From assembly GCA_013115125.1 (NCBI GenBank), contig JABANN010000387.1, forward strand, positions 1 through 33,523: 33,523 nucleotides of DNA, given 5' to 3'. Each line of letters begins with the position of its first letter. Positions within the stretch are counted from its first letter, which is position 1. The notes below the pieces were generated by a model. It had not been told where the DNA came from. It did not search any database and was given only the letters and a program-made list of their open reading frames with translations. Of this stretch, positions 11,174 through 20,780 are shown piece by piece. A program made the position numbers and the translations under genes. The DNA is from Perkinsus olseni (Eukaryota > Perkinsozoa > Perkinsida).

Positions 11174-11566
11174 ACCGTCATGGGAATAACACCGACGTGT
11201 TGGCTGCTGTCCTATCGCGCCCTTGCCCTTGTGTTGCAATCTCTCAATGGTCGACGAATATTGCACCGATGGTGACTGCTTCGCTATCACAGCAAACCGA
11301 TATATCAGCCGTGAGTGATTGATGGTGAATCATAATAAATTCTTTCATTCTAGTCGACAACTCGTACTAGCTCGACGGCACAGTCCTCGCAGTACTGGCA
11401 ATCTCATCACGAGCCGATCTGTCTTCCTGAGGATGGGGTCCTCCGTGCCACCGCTCCGCCACCTCCGCCGGAGTATTTCGACAGAGCTTTCTTCAACCGT
11501 GCTCCTGATGGGAGCATCGAGTCAGATCTCCAGCTCGTCAGTGGTCTCATCATCGAGCGTAAATAG
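11174..11566 (+). CDS. Candidate 3' exons or separate small gene
   Basis: Two blocks, 11174-11310 and 11354-11566, join through a 43-bp GTGAGT...CTAG intron and stay open to TAG. The second block reads PPPPEYFDRAFFNRAPDGSI, then SDLQLVSGLIIERK, which looks like real coding sequence. The first lacks an obvious initiator and follows a good acceptor (TTGTCGCAG), so these are either the end of the upstream secreted protein gene, disrupted by a one-base length difference in a G run, or an independent gene whose start I cannot see. No family recognised. Confidence 0.35.
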
Positions 11567-12251
11567 GAGAATAGACGATTCAGATCAGAACCGATCTTCT
11601 AAACCACCCCTTTTCATAAGATGGCTCCCAAGCCGGAATTCTGCCAACCACTCGGCGATCAGCAACAACTTTGCAATATGGTGATGCCCTCGACTCATAA
11701 TTACTCGGCAGATAACGCTTCCAAATGCCCTCTGGACAATCTTATTTGACAGGGCCGTATCAACGCTAGAAAGCGTCCCCAACTTTGCACGTCGGCGTTG
11801 GACTATAAACTCACGCATACCACTTCAAGGCGAACACTTCCTTCTCTCGGGATACAGTGTGGTGATCGAGCCAACTACTTTCGGTGGATAGCACGGCGAT
11901 GAGAACCTTGGCATCAACACAGATTTCTGGAAATCTGCGAGATCATTAAAACGGTCCAAGGATCCCAGCATTTCTTTGGAGCGGTAACCGAGTCGTCTGG
12001 GATTTTCCTCCGACCTGATGGACGAAATTATTGTTTGAGTCGGTCGAATGTATCACACAGGTGGCCGGTGGCACCGGTGCGTAGCTAAGGAGCAAAACTA
12101 CGACCTTTCCGCGATAAATTCTCGGAGTTTACATTCGCGAGCGTTTGAGTCTGTGAAGGCGGTCCGTACCGAACGACCACTATCTCGGCTAGGTCACAAG
12201 CATGGTGAATCACCATGAATCACCAGGTCACACCATGGCCTCTGAGCTAGA
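11567..12251. other. Spacer, no gene recognised
   Basis: No convincing coding exon on either strand. A short imperfect repetition of GAATCACCA occurs around 12208-12268. The end of the minus-strand gene lies at the right border. Confidence 0.5.
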
Positions 12252-13892
12252 TCACCAATGGCCGGCTTGAATCACCTCCGATAGAAGCTTTCCTTGTACA
12301 TCGTACTGTACAATCGCCACGTCTCTCAGCACAGAGGGCTCCGCCAGTCCAATTTTCTCGATGGCCCGAGGTTGAGAGAGGAAATAGTTAGTCATGTTCC
12401 ACGCGGAAAATGAGCCATTACCTGCGGGGTCTACACCTTCCTCAACTACTGCATAAGAGTAACCGACGCCAGCCGGGACAAAGCAATCATTGGACGCGAT
12501 TAAATCGAGTATGAGTGGCATCTGAAAAGAACAACCGCGTCGAAATGCCAAAGTCGAGCACGAGCGCTCTGGCCGATCAGCGTAGAGAGAAGTCAGGGAT
12601 GGTAGAAGGTCTACAGTGAGAAGGGCAATTATGAGGATCGTCAGTGCGAGTTCCAGTCCAGCGTCGAATTCCGGCTTAGTCAGACTAGCACCGATGTACC
12701 ATGCTTCGAGAGGGAGTATCGTACAAGTGACAGTGACTCACCGTTATAACGAGTGCTTTGGGGTCCACACCAGCTCTAGTAGAGTTCTTATGATTTCTTC
12801 GGCGTTGGCATTTGTGTTGAACGCGGGCTTTGATGGGTCACAAGACGGCCATAGGGGAGCGAAGTACATATCCGCGATTTTCCCTAGTCTTTGTTGCAGC
12901 ATCCGTGGCCAGTCCCCAGGCCAAAACCTGGCAAAAAAGACATACCACTCCGCAAGAGTTTCTCGAGGGAGGAATTCTCTCAGAAAATAGCGGCATCCAT
13001 TGTTACCAAAATCCGCAGCCTCGATAGTCTTAGGACTGACCGTCACCGGATCTTCGATTCGCCCTACCCTCTGCCTGAGCGCTACGGTAGCGCCGCTACC
13101 TTCTGTGCTCAATAAAGTAGTTCAAACTCATCCCTCTTGAAACAAGTTACATGGGTGCTAGTCTGACTAAGCCTGATCTGGGCGTTGGAGCTGAAACTCT
13201 CTCACAAAGAACTCACCGCAATGCAGTATCCAGCCCCAGACACTTGAGTATCTCCATCATTTCCCTGATAATTCTCGTCGCCTCATCAAGGGTGGCCCAG
13301 TTTGGCACGGTGGCCGGTAACACATGCAGAATGCCGTGGATAGGAAATTTACTGAGGACTTTAGTCAGGGACTCGACGAGAAGTGTTTCGTTGAAGTTTC
13401 TATAGACATACCCATCCAACTTCAGTAAGATCTTTCCACCTCCCTCTTCAAGGCTATAAACTTTCCCTCATTCCACGTGGAATTCTTCCTTGGCGGCCAG
13501 ATAAGTTTCTCCACAATTTCACTCGTGTGGATAACCTCATATCCACCAAAGACGAAGTGTCTAGTATCCAAAGCAAGAAGGTAACCGAAGTACTCATCCC
13601 AGGTGTACTCCGGTGAAGGCTGTGTTCCGCCCAAGTAGTATGGCCATTCTTTGATGACCCAGGGTCTTCCTAGCTCCTTGTAAAAGTTAAGACTGGTCTT
13701 GCTGGTTACCTTCCCAGATGAACCAAGGGCGTGAAGGCAAAAGAACTGCTGCACGCCAGTCCACATGTAGGGCAAGGAAAGCTCCTGAATACAATTCCGG
13801 CCGTTAACTGTTGCACAAGGCTTCGACCCACTATGAATAAGATCGACTACTGTAAGTCGTAGGAGTACGATGACGTACTCAATGACGGCACT
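12252..13892 (-). CDS. Predicted extracellular TIM-barrel-like (possibly GH18-like) protein, frame disrupted
   Basis: Coding blocks on the minus strand run from about 13880 down to the stop at 12252. Block 1 includes KPCATVNGRNC and WVIKEWPYYLGG. Block 2 includes KILLKLDGYVYRNF and IHGILHVLPATVPNW. Block 3 includes IADMYFAPLWPSC and AGVDPKALVIT. Block 4 includes CFVPAGVGYSYAVVEEG and VAIVQYDVQGKLLSEV. Repeated strand-like segments ending in polar residues, with AGVDPKALVIT resembling the 'GvpxxKlvlG' step of glycoside hydrolase 18, suggest a TIM barrel; this is a weak assignment. N-glycosylation sequons (NST, NET, NGS, NMT) suit a secreted protein. Introns 13108-13216 and 12675-12741 are clear. 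The frame changes near 13454-13476, where a 23-bp GT...AG could be removed, and near 12770, so this is a pseudogene, has ultrashort introns, or holds sequencing errors. The 5' end is unresolved. Confidence 0.5.
12675..12741 (+). repeat. 67-bp intron that is almost entirely an antisense tRNA-like module
   Basis: On the minus strand the intron runs GTGAGT...GACTAAG. On the plus strand it reads CTTAGTCAGACTAGCACC, then ATGCTTCGAGAGGGAG, an A-box-like and a B-box-like segment at tRNA spacing. The 3' splice site is the complement of the A-box end. A closely related module, in the other orientation, forms part of the next intron upstream in the same gene. Confidence 0.6.
13108..13216 (-). repeat. 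109-bp intron with a sense tRNA-like module
   Basis: Minus-strand intron GTGAGT...TATTGAG. It contains GGCTTAGTCAGACTAGCACC followed by CTTGTTTCAAGAGGG, the same A-box and B-box pair as in the 12675-12741 intron but in the orientation of the gene. A third, more diverged copy of the A-box half lies in the spacer at about 14468. Confidence 0.6.
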
Positions 13893-15531
13893 TCAGCATG
13901 TGTCGAATTTTGGACCAAGATTCTGCTTCTTGCAATTCCAATCGGTAGTGACCTTGAAGTTGTTCAATTATGAGCGTAGCTTCAGCCTCGTACGCATGCA
14001 CGAGCACACCCTCGATCAGCTCTGACTATCAGATTGAACTTATCCGTACCTTCTTGGGGACCAAGTGTAACCCATACCAGTGACCACTCAATATGAGTTG
14101 AGGAGCCAAGGTCCTGTTCTCATTGGTATATGAGAATGATGTTCATGCACTACCGATCAACACTTGCGACCGAGATTATCAACGAGCGGTCCGCGTGTCC
14201 CCGCAGCTGGTCAGAGTACGCGAGTACATAGCTGATCTCTCTCGAACGGCCATGCGTGCCGACCGGGGTATTCCTTCCCACGGGCGAGTATTGAGGCTTA
14301 TCTTCCGAACTGTGTAGACTCATGTATCCAGAATAGAATCCAATGCGACATCTTCCTTAAAGATGATGTTGTGGCTGCTCTGTGTCACACACTTCAGACT
14401 AGATTGTGACTAGGATGACTGAAACGCACACAGTGTGTGCGGGTTTAAAGTCCAACGCCTACGACAGTACGGCTTAGTTAGACTAGCACCACCGACGGAC
14501 CTTTCTGAGGGGAATTGGTACAGACTGTTGAATAGGCTCTGTTCGTCAAGCCGAAGAATGTTGCTCTCAGAGCCAGGTTATCGTCGGCCGGGAACGTCCT
14601 TTCCTCCCGGCAGAATCCGCTTCCACAGCTGCGGGGGCTGTGCACGACCACAAACCCGAGTGGGTTTGGTGGAGACAGGCCTTCAGTCCGAGGAAAAATA
14701 AGCTCGGATTAGGGTATGTCAATCAAACTGCTCATCATTGATGGTGGGCGTACATCCTCTCGGTTGTATTCCCTCCTCGCAGCGGCGCTCATGAGTGATG
14801 ATGATGATGATGATGATGGTTCAGACCTCTCGAAGAGCTTAGGCTCGGTGGGGAAGCTTGCATCTAAGCCGAGCAGAAGTCCAGCGTCGTGGCAGGCTTA
14901 GTTACACTTGATACCGGTGTGCTAGCACCTTAACTATGGACTCTTGTGTTGTGTGATTCAGTTGGCCCTAATACCGCATATAGATAATACACAACATACG
15001 CCGCACAGACCACGGGCTGAGGCATACCCCGACTAGGTGCTTCAAGCTGGTACCCGGGCTTACACGGGGTACTGCGCTCGGAGGCGAAGCTTCGGATCTG
15101 TAGCCGTTGTAGCGATCAAGGACTGAATTTTGAGCTTCTTTCACGGCTGTTTAGTCGACCTAGAAACTCTAGCTTTCCCCGAAGTTTGGTGTGAGGTGTA
15201 GTGCAGTTTTTTTCGGCGAGTAACTCCGCTTCTCATTTCTACCCACCCAGAGGCTCTGAGCCTCGACTACTTGACTGAATACAACACCGAGGGCAATTCT
15301 AAGATACCAATTCGGGTTTCACTGCAGCAGCAAGGTGTCACGATCGACGATAGTAGTAATAATAATAGCTCTTCTTTTGTACATCACTATACACTACGCA
15401 TCATCATCATCATAATAGGCAACCCCTACAGAGAGTGCGTGCTTGGTTTCGCGAAGGTAAAGCAGAGTCCAAGCAGTTTAATGATGCAAATAACAAGTAT
15501 GAGCGTGCAATTTCGCCTCCACCAGCGAGCG
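13893..15531. other. Spacer, no gene recognised
   Basis: About 1.6 kb without a credible exon. It contains a diverged tRNA-like A-box copy (GGCTTAGTTAGACTAGCACC, about 14465-14484), a GAT microsatellite near 14797-14819 and TAG/AAT/CAT runs at about 15350-15416. No other structure seen. Confidence 0.5.
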
Positions 15532-17691
15532 TCAGTTGTTGCCAAGCCAACCGCCGAACCACGACCCGCCGTAGTAGTGCTTCGAGTCGGGCGCATTCTC
15601 CTCTCCTTTCGACGAGCTCTCCGATTCCGCTGCTGTGGCTGATGGTTGCTCTTCACCAGTGTGAAGCGTAACAACGCCCGCGAATTTCTCATGCATACCG
15701 AGAGCCTGCGGGAAAACTCTCTGGGCAAGGGAATCAAAAACTGCTGCTTACTCGAGTGTAGCCGAAGCTCATTGCCGCCTGGTTGAAGAACTGCATCTGA
15801 GCGTTGCTGTTCTGTTTGGTCGGGTCACCGTACTCGTCCAAGTACGCTCCGTCGTCATCCTCATCATCATCAGACAAGGAACTGTCGAACGACCCTCGTC
15901 GATGTGTGATTGACTTGTCTCCGTCGCTGCAGCGATCAGGACTGTCGCTCTGGAAAAGCAAACTAGATAGAAAGTCCGCAACTCAGATAGGCTACCATAC
16001 CAGCCACCGTCCGACCGCGTCCTTCGCCCGATCTTCGTTATCAATATACGCCGGGCTGCTCGGTGATGCATCTAATTTCGGCGTAAAGTACACGGCTCTA
16101 CCGCAGCTCCCACCTCCGCTCCCCTTCCTCCGACGCCCCGATGACCCCAGCCGGTCTCTGAGGGGCAGATCCGCCAGAGGGACCCATTGGCAGTCATATG
16201 ACGGTAACGTGGGCGAGGGCTCGACCTTCGCTCGGTCAATCTCGGGAATCGCGCTCGAGTTGCCACTGAACGGGAAAGTTATAGTCCCCTTCGATATCAG
16301 CAGCATCACCTGACGTCATTCTCCTTATCGCTGCGGCTCGAGAGAGATCGGGACTTGTCCGAATCGTGGTCGATAGAAGTGACCGTCGGGGCCGAGCTTC
16401 CACTTTGCAAATGGGGGAGCTCGAGCTGAAGGGCCTGCGTCCACTTGCAATCTTGCTCATTTCCTCAACGGGAACTCCCCCAACACTTACCTCTTTAGCT
16501 CGTTCTACGCCGCCTTCCGGGGACTCCTGTCCGAGCACTGACACTCGGAGAAAATTACCCATTATTAAAACGGCCATCTCCGACTTACGTGCATGGCTCT
16601 CAGCGAGACTCCGCCGCCGTGTGCCCGAAACCACAGAGTCCGTCGACACACCTACCGAAGACTAACTAATTTTGTGGCGCGCGACAAGTTACTGAGCACC
16701 TCTCTCACTGTATTCCCTCATGGCTGCCTGCCGACTGGCCACTGCCGCTGATACCGTCCCTTCCGGAATCGTCGCGGCTGCCTCGATAACAGTAACTGCC
16801 TCGTGGTGGTCGTCTGGCACGAGGACTTCAGAGAGCCGCCAGGAGTCGCTTTGCCCTTACCTTCTCCTTGCTGTTGATCTTGATTCCGAGATGATGAGGA
16901 ACCGTCATTCGCAGACGAAATAATTAGCTCCTTCAGAGTATCCTCGGCGATCACCAACCCCTGGCAACCGTGTTAGATTGGCTCACTTGCTATCTTGCAA
17001 TTCCTCAACGGTCTCACCTGAATGCCTGCCTCTTCTAGTGTTCTCAGTAGGGCGTTCTGCATGGCAGAGTTCAACCCCCTCACTAGAGAGACTGTCGCGT
17101 AGGCTTTCTGTTTACGTGCCCACGTAACCTGCCATTCAAGACATAACTGTCACTTGCAATCTTGCAATTCCTCAACGCACCTGTTGAGTGGTTACAGCAA
17201 GCACACCTGGCACCATGAGTATCGCTTGCTTAGCGCTGAGACAAAGCTCCTCACTATAGGTGCCCATAAGCAGTATAACAGCCGTACTTCCTAATGAAAA
17301 AAGTGACATACACCGGGATCGAACCCGGGACCTTCGGCTTACGCATCGCCCCTGTCGTTGCCTTGAATGCCGTCTGGCTTGTGTACGTGTAGGAGTTGCC
17401 ACTGAGAAAAGGGCTCGTCAAATCCAAGGCCAGCCGAAAGAATCAGTCCAGAATCCTCGTGCGCAGCAGAAAGATTCCTCAAGATACCCGACCACCTTAG
17501 TAAAGTGGTCCGGTATCTCATCTCGAGGTAGTGAGGTGACCTTACCTGCTCCCATCGTACTGACGGTAGGCGCCGTAGACGGCCGATACGGGCTCGTGTA
17601 ACCGTACATTCGCCGTGGCTTGCACCGAGGAGGAACATGACGAAGAGCCCGCGGCACTGCCAGTGGGGCATCGACGAACACGAGCGGCTAC
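15532..17691 (-). CDS. HMA/ARMC1-like domain protein (3' part of a long locus)
   Basis: Eleven exons chain in phase on the minus strand: 17546-17691, 17343-17401, 17181-17290, 17018-17128, 16861-16960, 16700-16795, 16491-16651, 16310-16434, 16001-16265, 15752-15949 and 15532-15705. STAVILLMGTYSEELCLSAK, LMVPGVLAVTTQQ and GLNSAMQNALLRTLEEAGI form a beta-alpha-beta-beta-alpha pattern resembling the HMA-like domain of ARMC1, without the metal-binding CxxC. The protein then has Ser-rich and acidic linkers and ends HYYGGSWFGGWLGNN, an aromatic amphipathic tail like that of ARMC1, which acts at mitochondria with metaxins in animals. The ARMC1 link is an inference from layout, not a firm identification. 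Introns are 44 to 144 bp. No initiator is visible; the exon at 17691 is phase-compatible with the exon ending at 18231 of the locus upstream, so both may be one gene. Confidence 0.65.
16435..16490 (-). repeat. Family B core in intron (copy 1)
   Basis: A 56-bp intron GTAAGT...GACGCAG containing CCGTTGAGGAAATGAGCAAG followed by ATTGCAAG. It is one of three introns in this gene with the same core. Confidence 0.7.
16668..16685 (+). repeat. Family C terminal motif inside an intron
   Basis: TAATTTTGTGGCGCGCGA lies within the 48-bp intron 16652-16699 of the HMA-like gene. It matches the end of the inverted-repeat elements seen at 19956-20091 and 31596-31664. Only one end is present. Confidence 0.6.
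16961..17017 (-). repeat. Family B core in intron (copy 2)
   Basis: A 57-bp intron GTGAGA...TTGCCAG. The core GTTGAGGAATTGCAAGATAG begins 8 bp after the intron start and differs by one base from the copy in the next intron upstream. Confidence 0.75.
17129..17180 (-). repeat. Family B core in intron (copy 3)
   Basis: A 52-bp intron GTGCGT...TGGCAG. The core GTTGAGGAATTGCAAGATTG begins 4 bp after the intron start. The 3' half of the intron is unrelated to that of copy 2, so similarity is limited to the core. Confidence 0.75.
17291..17342 (-). repeat. 52-bp intron with a sense B-box module
   Basis: Minus-strand intron GTAAGC...CATTAG. Directly after the 5' splice site it reads CCGAAGGTCCCGGGTTCGAT, then CCCGG, a perfect T-arm/B-box with its stem. 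Unlike most copies it lies in the same orientation as the gene. Only the 3' half of a tRNA is represented. Confidence 0.7.
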
Positions 17692-18230
17692 CTGGGGAAT
17701 TTGGGGAAAATTTGGTACGACTTAAGCACGCATGCACACTCGAATCCTACACCTCCTCTTGGGGTTGGGTAATGTCCTCCCTCTGCTGGATAAGTATTAT
17801 GAACGCTGCTGTGGGGGTTTTCGGGGAGGCCGTAAAAATGAGGAGGTACAACAACGCGGTCGACACCCTAAGGGGATCATTCGGAATAACAAGTTACTGA
17901 TCCGTGGCACGATCGATCTTAAACGCATAAAAGATCAGAGCACGGCGAAATGACGAGTGATGAGCTTCTTTCTGATGGAGGTTACTGTGGCTGTAGCCGA
18001 CAAATGGTGACGCTGCTAATTTGACGTAAAAGACGCAGTTGGCAATATTCTATTGGCGACCGCCCTGATGCTAGGTTGGGAGTGATGAGCACTTTACAGT
18101 CGAGTGGGAACCATTCGGGTGAAATGGGATGCTTCGAGTTGAAGATCGTGGGAAAGAAAAAGCAACAGTTATCGATGAGAATTTACCGTGCAGGGTATAG
18201 AACCCGATACCTCTGGAATGTAAGTCTTAC
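17692..18230 (-). other. Spacer or long intron between the two halves of the 15.5-20.5 kb locus
   Basis: 539 bp beginning GTAAGA and ending CCCCAG on the minus strand, so it could be a single intron joining phase-0 exons on both sides. It opens with a sense B-box-like GAGGTATCGGGTTCTATACC (about 18193-18212). Alternatively the upstream gene ends at a TAA at 18183-18185 and the downstream gene starts within this stretch. No definite coding exon seen. Confidence 0.4.
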
Positions 18231-20454
18231 CTCCGGACCACGTGGACCATATCCATTTGGATGATACTGATGTAGTGGCTGCGACACAGCCCCGCCACCC
18301 AAAGCCGGATTGGGAGGAGGCATCATCCCTTCACTCTGAATCCCGTACACCGGTTGCTGCTGGTGATGACCCGACTGCCCTACAGGAGCGCTGTGGTACC
18401 TTAAATTACACAAAAATCTAGCGGAGCGACGCACAGAAAATCTTACCCGTATTGTGATGATGAGGACCGTATATATGTCACTTTTGAAGGGGCCTGCACC
18501 TACAATCTATTGTGATAAGCGCGCGCCCCGGCGATCGATTAGGCCGGCAACAACCATTTCCCAGCATTGAATAAGCTGCCAAGCGGCTATGCGAGGCCTT
18601 ACTTCAGGTGTGTGAGTTTCTTGGCGCGCGGGAAAATATTGCCACTGAGGGGCCGGACGACCTCGCCCCTCGTTCCCATTTCGTCCTCTGGCGAACCCCA
18701 TCGGATTCAAGCCGGAGGGATTCATCAGACCGAACTGGGGCGGCCGAAAAAGGGAGGATGGTGATCAAACTGAAGGCCAATCGAAAGGTCCCTGGTTCGA
18801 TCCAACCATCATGCTTCCATTTATGGATTCCATATCGCAAAATATCGAAGGATGCCGATAAAATCAGTGATCGCAGACGTGAAAGGAACTGCCTCATTGG
18901 CCGTCTAATGCTGGTTATCCATCATCGCCGGAATCGGGCAAAACCTCCTCCTCCCTCCCCGCATCCTCAAGGTCGTAGGTTCGATTCCTGGCCGAGGCAA
19001 TTTTATGCACTCAACTCTACACCCCTCACAAGAACACCGTCCATGAATCAACGCCAAGGCGGGAAATACTCCCGTCGCTTTCGTGATGGTAATGCATGAC
19101 ACCAAGGACCCCCTTCACGCGTCACTGCGCCACGAAATTCCTGCCGGGAATCGTGATATTTAGTAGGCACTTGCGGAGTCAGACATGTACGAAGCGGCAA
19201 ATCTTGCAATCTTGCTCGTCCTTTCCGTTCCTCAACTCCCCACGGCTTCAAAAATATGCTGCTACTGCACAGCTCATCCTCAGTAATTTCGTGGCGCGCG
19301 AGAACTTCTGACCGAGTCGCCAACAATCGTTCGATAACGTCAACTTGGTTTTCGATTCTTCTTACACTGTCCTCCAACCACCTCGAGGATATCCTCTCGG
19401 CCCTTCGGAGGAGCCCTGCGACACCGTGACGCCTCCCCGACCCACCCCTCCACTCTGCTGGTGATTTGGGCGGTAATAGCATTTCTACTCGAGAAAAACT
19501 GACGACTCGAATGACTTTTCTCGCGCGCCACAAAATTGGGAAGCCCCAACACCACCTTAATCGCCACAGAAATGTACACCTGTTTTTCAAAGAAAGCATT
19601 CAATTCGCTCAGAGCTGCAGTCCCGGGGAGCCAGCAGGCCCGCAACGGCGGCCGTGGCGAGCATGGCCGAGGAAGAGGACGCCCAGAGAGGTGGAAGGGA
19701 TGGGGGCATGCCGACCGCGAAGTCGAACTCAGGATGGATCTGTCGAAGAGAACGGCAAGGAGTTCTCCCGGAGATAGGTGAGAGAGGTCCCCGGTTCGAT
19801 CCCTGGCGAAGGCATCTCACCCTAGGACCAACATATGGATACTTCGGGCTCCCACCAGGGAGCGCCTGCATGATGCTCGGATCGTCAAAGGGCGAGCTCG
19901 GGCCGGTCAGAGGGTTCGGATACCTGCATACTGAGGATCCAAAGATTCCTGAACCGTCACTGCGCCACGAAATTACCACCCACCGCCTGGCAGCCCCAGT
20001 AGCATCACTCGCTTCGCTGCCTGACACCGATCGAGGTTCGTTTTCACGCGCCATAAAATTATTAGACGAGCGAATTTCGTGGCGCAGTGACTCTATAAAC
20101 CTTCCAGCGGCAAGAACTTCGCGCACAGCCAAGATTCGAAAAGATACGCCTCACCTCTGCTTCCGCTAGATGAGCATACCTCGCCATTCTCTCAGCCATA
20201 CCTGCCAGTTCCAGAGGGGAGGTCGTATGGCGGAGCCTTACAACAGCATAATCCAACCCATTCCGTATCTTGCACGGATCGACCAAAGATGCGTTCCCTA
20301 CTTCTGATGGTCCCATCTTCCCTCGGGCTCGTGATGCCTGAATCGATGCAGCCTGTAGTATCTGCATCCAATAAGTGCATACCACATCATCACCAACTAT
20401 CTTGAGCAAGACGAGCCTCGCCCTAAGAATCTCCCTACGCTCAACCCTCCACAT
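18183..20454 (-). CDS. Unrecognised Pro/Gly/Gln-rich protein with coiled-coil segment (5' part of a long locus)
   Basis: Several blocks on the minus strand look coding. 20155-20454 starts MWRVERREIL and ends in MARYAHLAEAE. 19821-19923 encodes PSIMQALPGGSPKYPYVGPR. From 19739 down comes IHPEFDFAVGMPPSLPPLW. About 19308-19400 encodes SVRRIENQVDVIERLL, a likely coiled coil. About 18600-18730 encodes GLMNPSGLNPMGFARGRN. 18231-18500 encodes GHHQQQPVYGIQSEGMMPPP and NGYGPRGPE. I could not join all blocks in one frame: there are frame switches near 19430 and near 19620. No family is recognised. The locus is dense with repeated short elements (four tRNA-like modules, at least six family C ends, one family B core), some reading through as open frame. 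It may continue into the HMA-like gene. Confidence 0.45.
18618..18633 (+). repeat. Family C-like terminal motif
   Basis: TTCTTGGCGCGCGGGA resembles the family C end with mismatches. It lies where the minus-strand frame encodes FPARQETHTPE, next to a possible 5' splice site. Confidence 0.35.
18764..18815 (+). repeat. tRNA-like module, antisense to the host locus
   Basis: Plus-strand sequence reads GAAGGCCAATCGAAAGGTCC and then CTGGTTCGATCCAACC, a half tRNA with a clear B box. It precedes (on the minus strand) an acceptor-like CGCCCCAG at about 18739, so it probably lies in an intron. Confidence 0.5.
18966..19000 (+). repeat. tRNA-like B-box module, antisense to the host locus
   Basis: GGTCGTAGGTTCGATTCCTG on the plus strand, followed by GCCGAGGCA, is a B box with T-arm pairing. 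It lies between coding blocks of the minus-strand locus. Confidence 0.5.
19123..19301. mobile_element. Composite family C inverted-repeat element with family B core inside
   Basis: The left end CACTGCGCCACGAAATT (19123-19139) and right end TAATTTCGTGGCGCGCGA (about 19284-19301) are inverted copies of the family C terminus, 179 bp apart. Between them, at 19199-19236, lies a family B core (GCAAGATTGCAAG on the minus strand). No target-site duplication is evident. A short non-autonomous element is the simplest reading. Confidence 0.5.
19519..19537 (-). repeat. Solitary family C terminal motif
   Basis: TCTCGCGCGCCACAAAATT lies in what is probably a minus-strand intron starting GTGTAC after the codons for FFEKQ and ending GTCGTCAG. 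Confidence 0.5.
19740..19820 (+). repeat. 81-bp intron with antisense tRNA-like module
   Basis: Minus-strand intron GTGAGA...TCGACAG between phase-0 exons (YVGPR, then IHPEFDF). On the plus strand it contains GAGAGGTCCCCGGTTCGATC, then CCTGGCG, a complete T-arm with B box. Confidence 0.65.
19956..20091. mobile_element. Family C element, 136 bp, 19-bp perfect terminal inverted repeats
   Basis: GTCACTGCGCCACGAAATT at 19956-19974 is repeated exactly in inverse at 20073-20091. A third, inner copy of the motif (TCACGCGCCATAAAATTA) sits at 20044-20061. The element lies in the minus-strand locus, where its ends read through as RHEIRSSNNFMARE. No coding capacity; a miniature inverted-repeat element. 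No clear target-site duplication. Confidence 0.65.
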
Positions 20455-20496
20455 CGAGCTTGCTCTAGGCCCTCCCCACTACCTGTCCCTCGTACT

Positions 20497-20597
20497 GTGA
20501 TGGTCATGATGATGACGGTGATGGTGATGATGGTGGTGGTGGTGAAGATGATGGGGGTGATGATGATGAAGATGATGGGGGTGATGATGGTGGTGAT
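20497..20597. repeat. Microsatellite, GATGGT/GATGAT-type
   Basis: A roughly 100-bp tract of ATG and GTG trinucleotides with interruptions. It lies between the unrecognised minus-strand locus and the glycosylase gene. Open frames across it are artefacts of the repeat. Confidence 0.9.
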
Positions 20598-20780
20598 TCA
20601 GCATCCTCCACAGACGTTCATAGGAGAGAAGGCATTGATGCGGGAGAGAAGCCCTATGAAGTACGCCAAGGGGACAGCATCATGACAAGGCTCCGATGAG
20701 CTCACAGAACGACTGGAAAAGTATCTTACAATCCCATAAAATGCAGGCCCAACCTCCAAACTCGAATCAAAAACTGTAAG

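Noticed and set aside
18183-20454. Peroxin-14-like assignment for the unrecognised minus-strand locus
   Set aside because: Hydrophobic segment plus coiled coil plus Pro-rich tail is suggestive, but no Pex14 motif is visible.
20497-20685. Met/Val-rich open frame on the plus strand
   Set aside because: Encoded by the ATG/GTG microsatellite.
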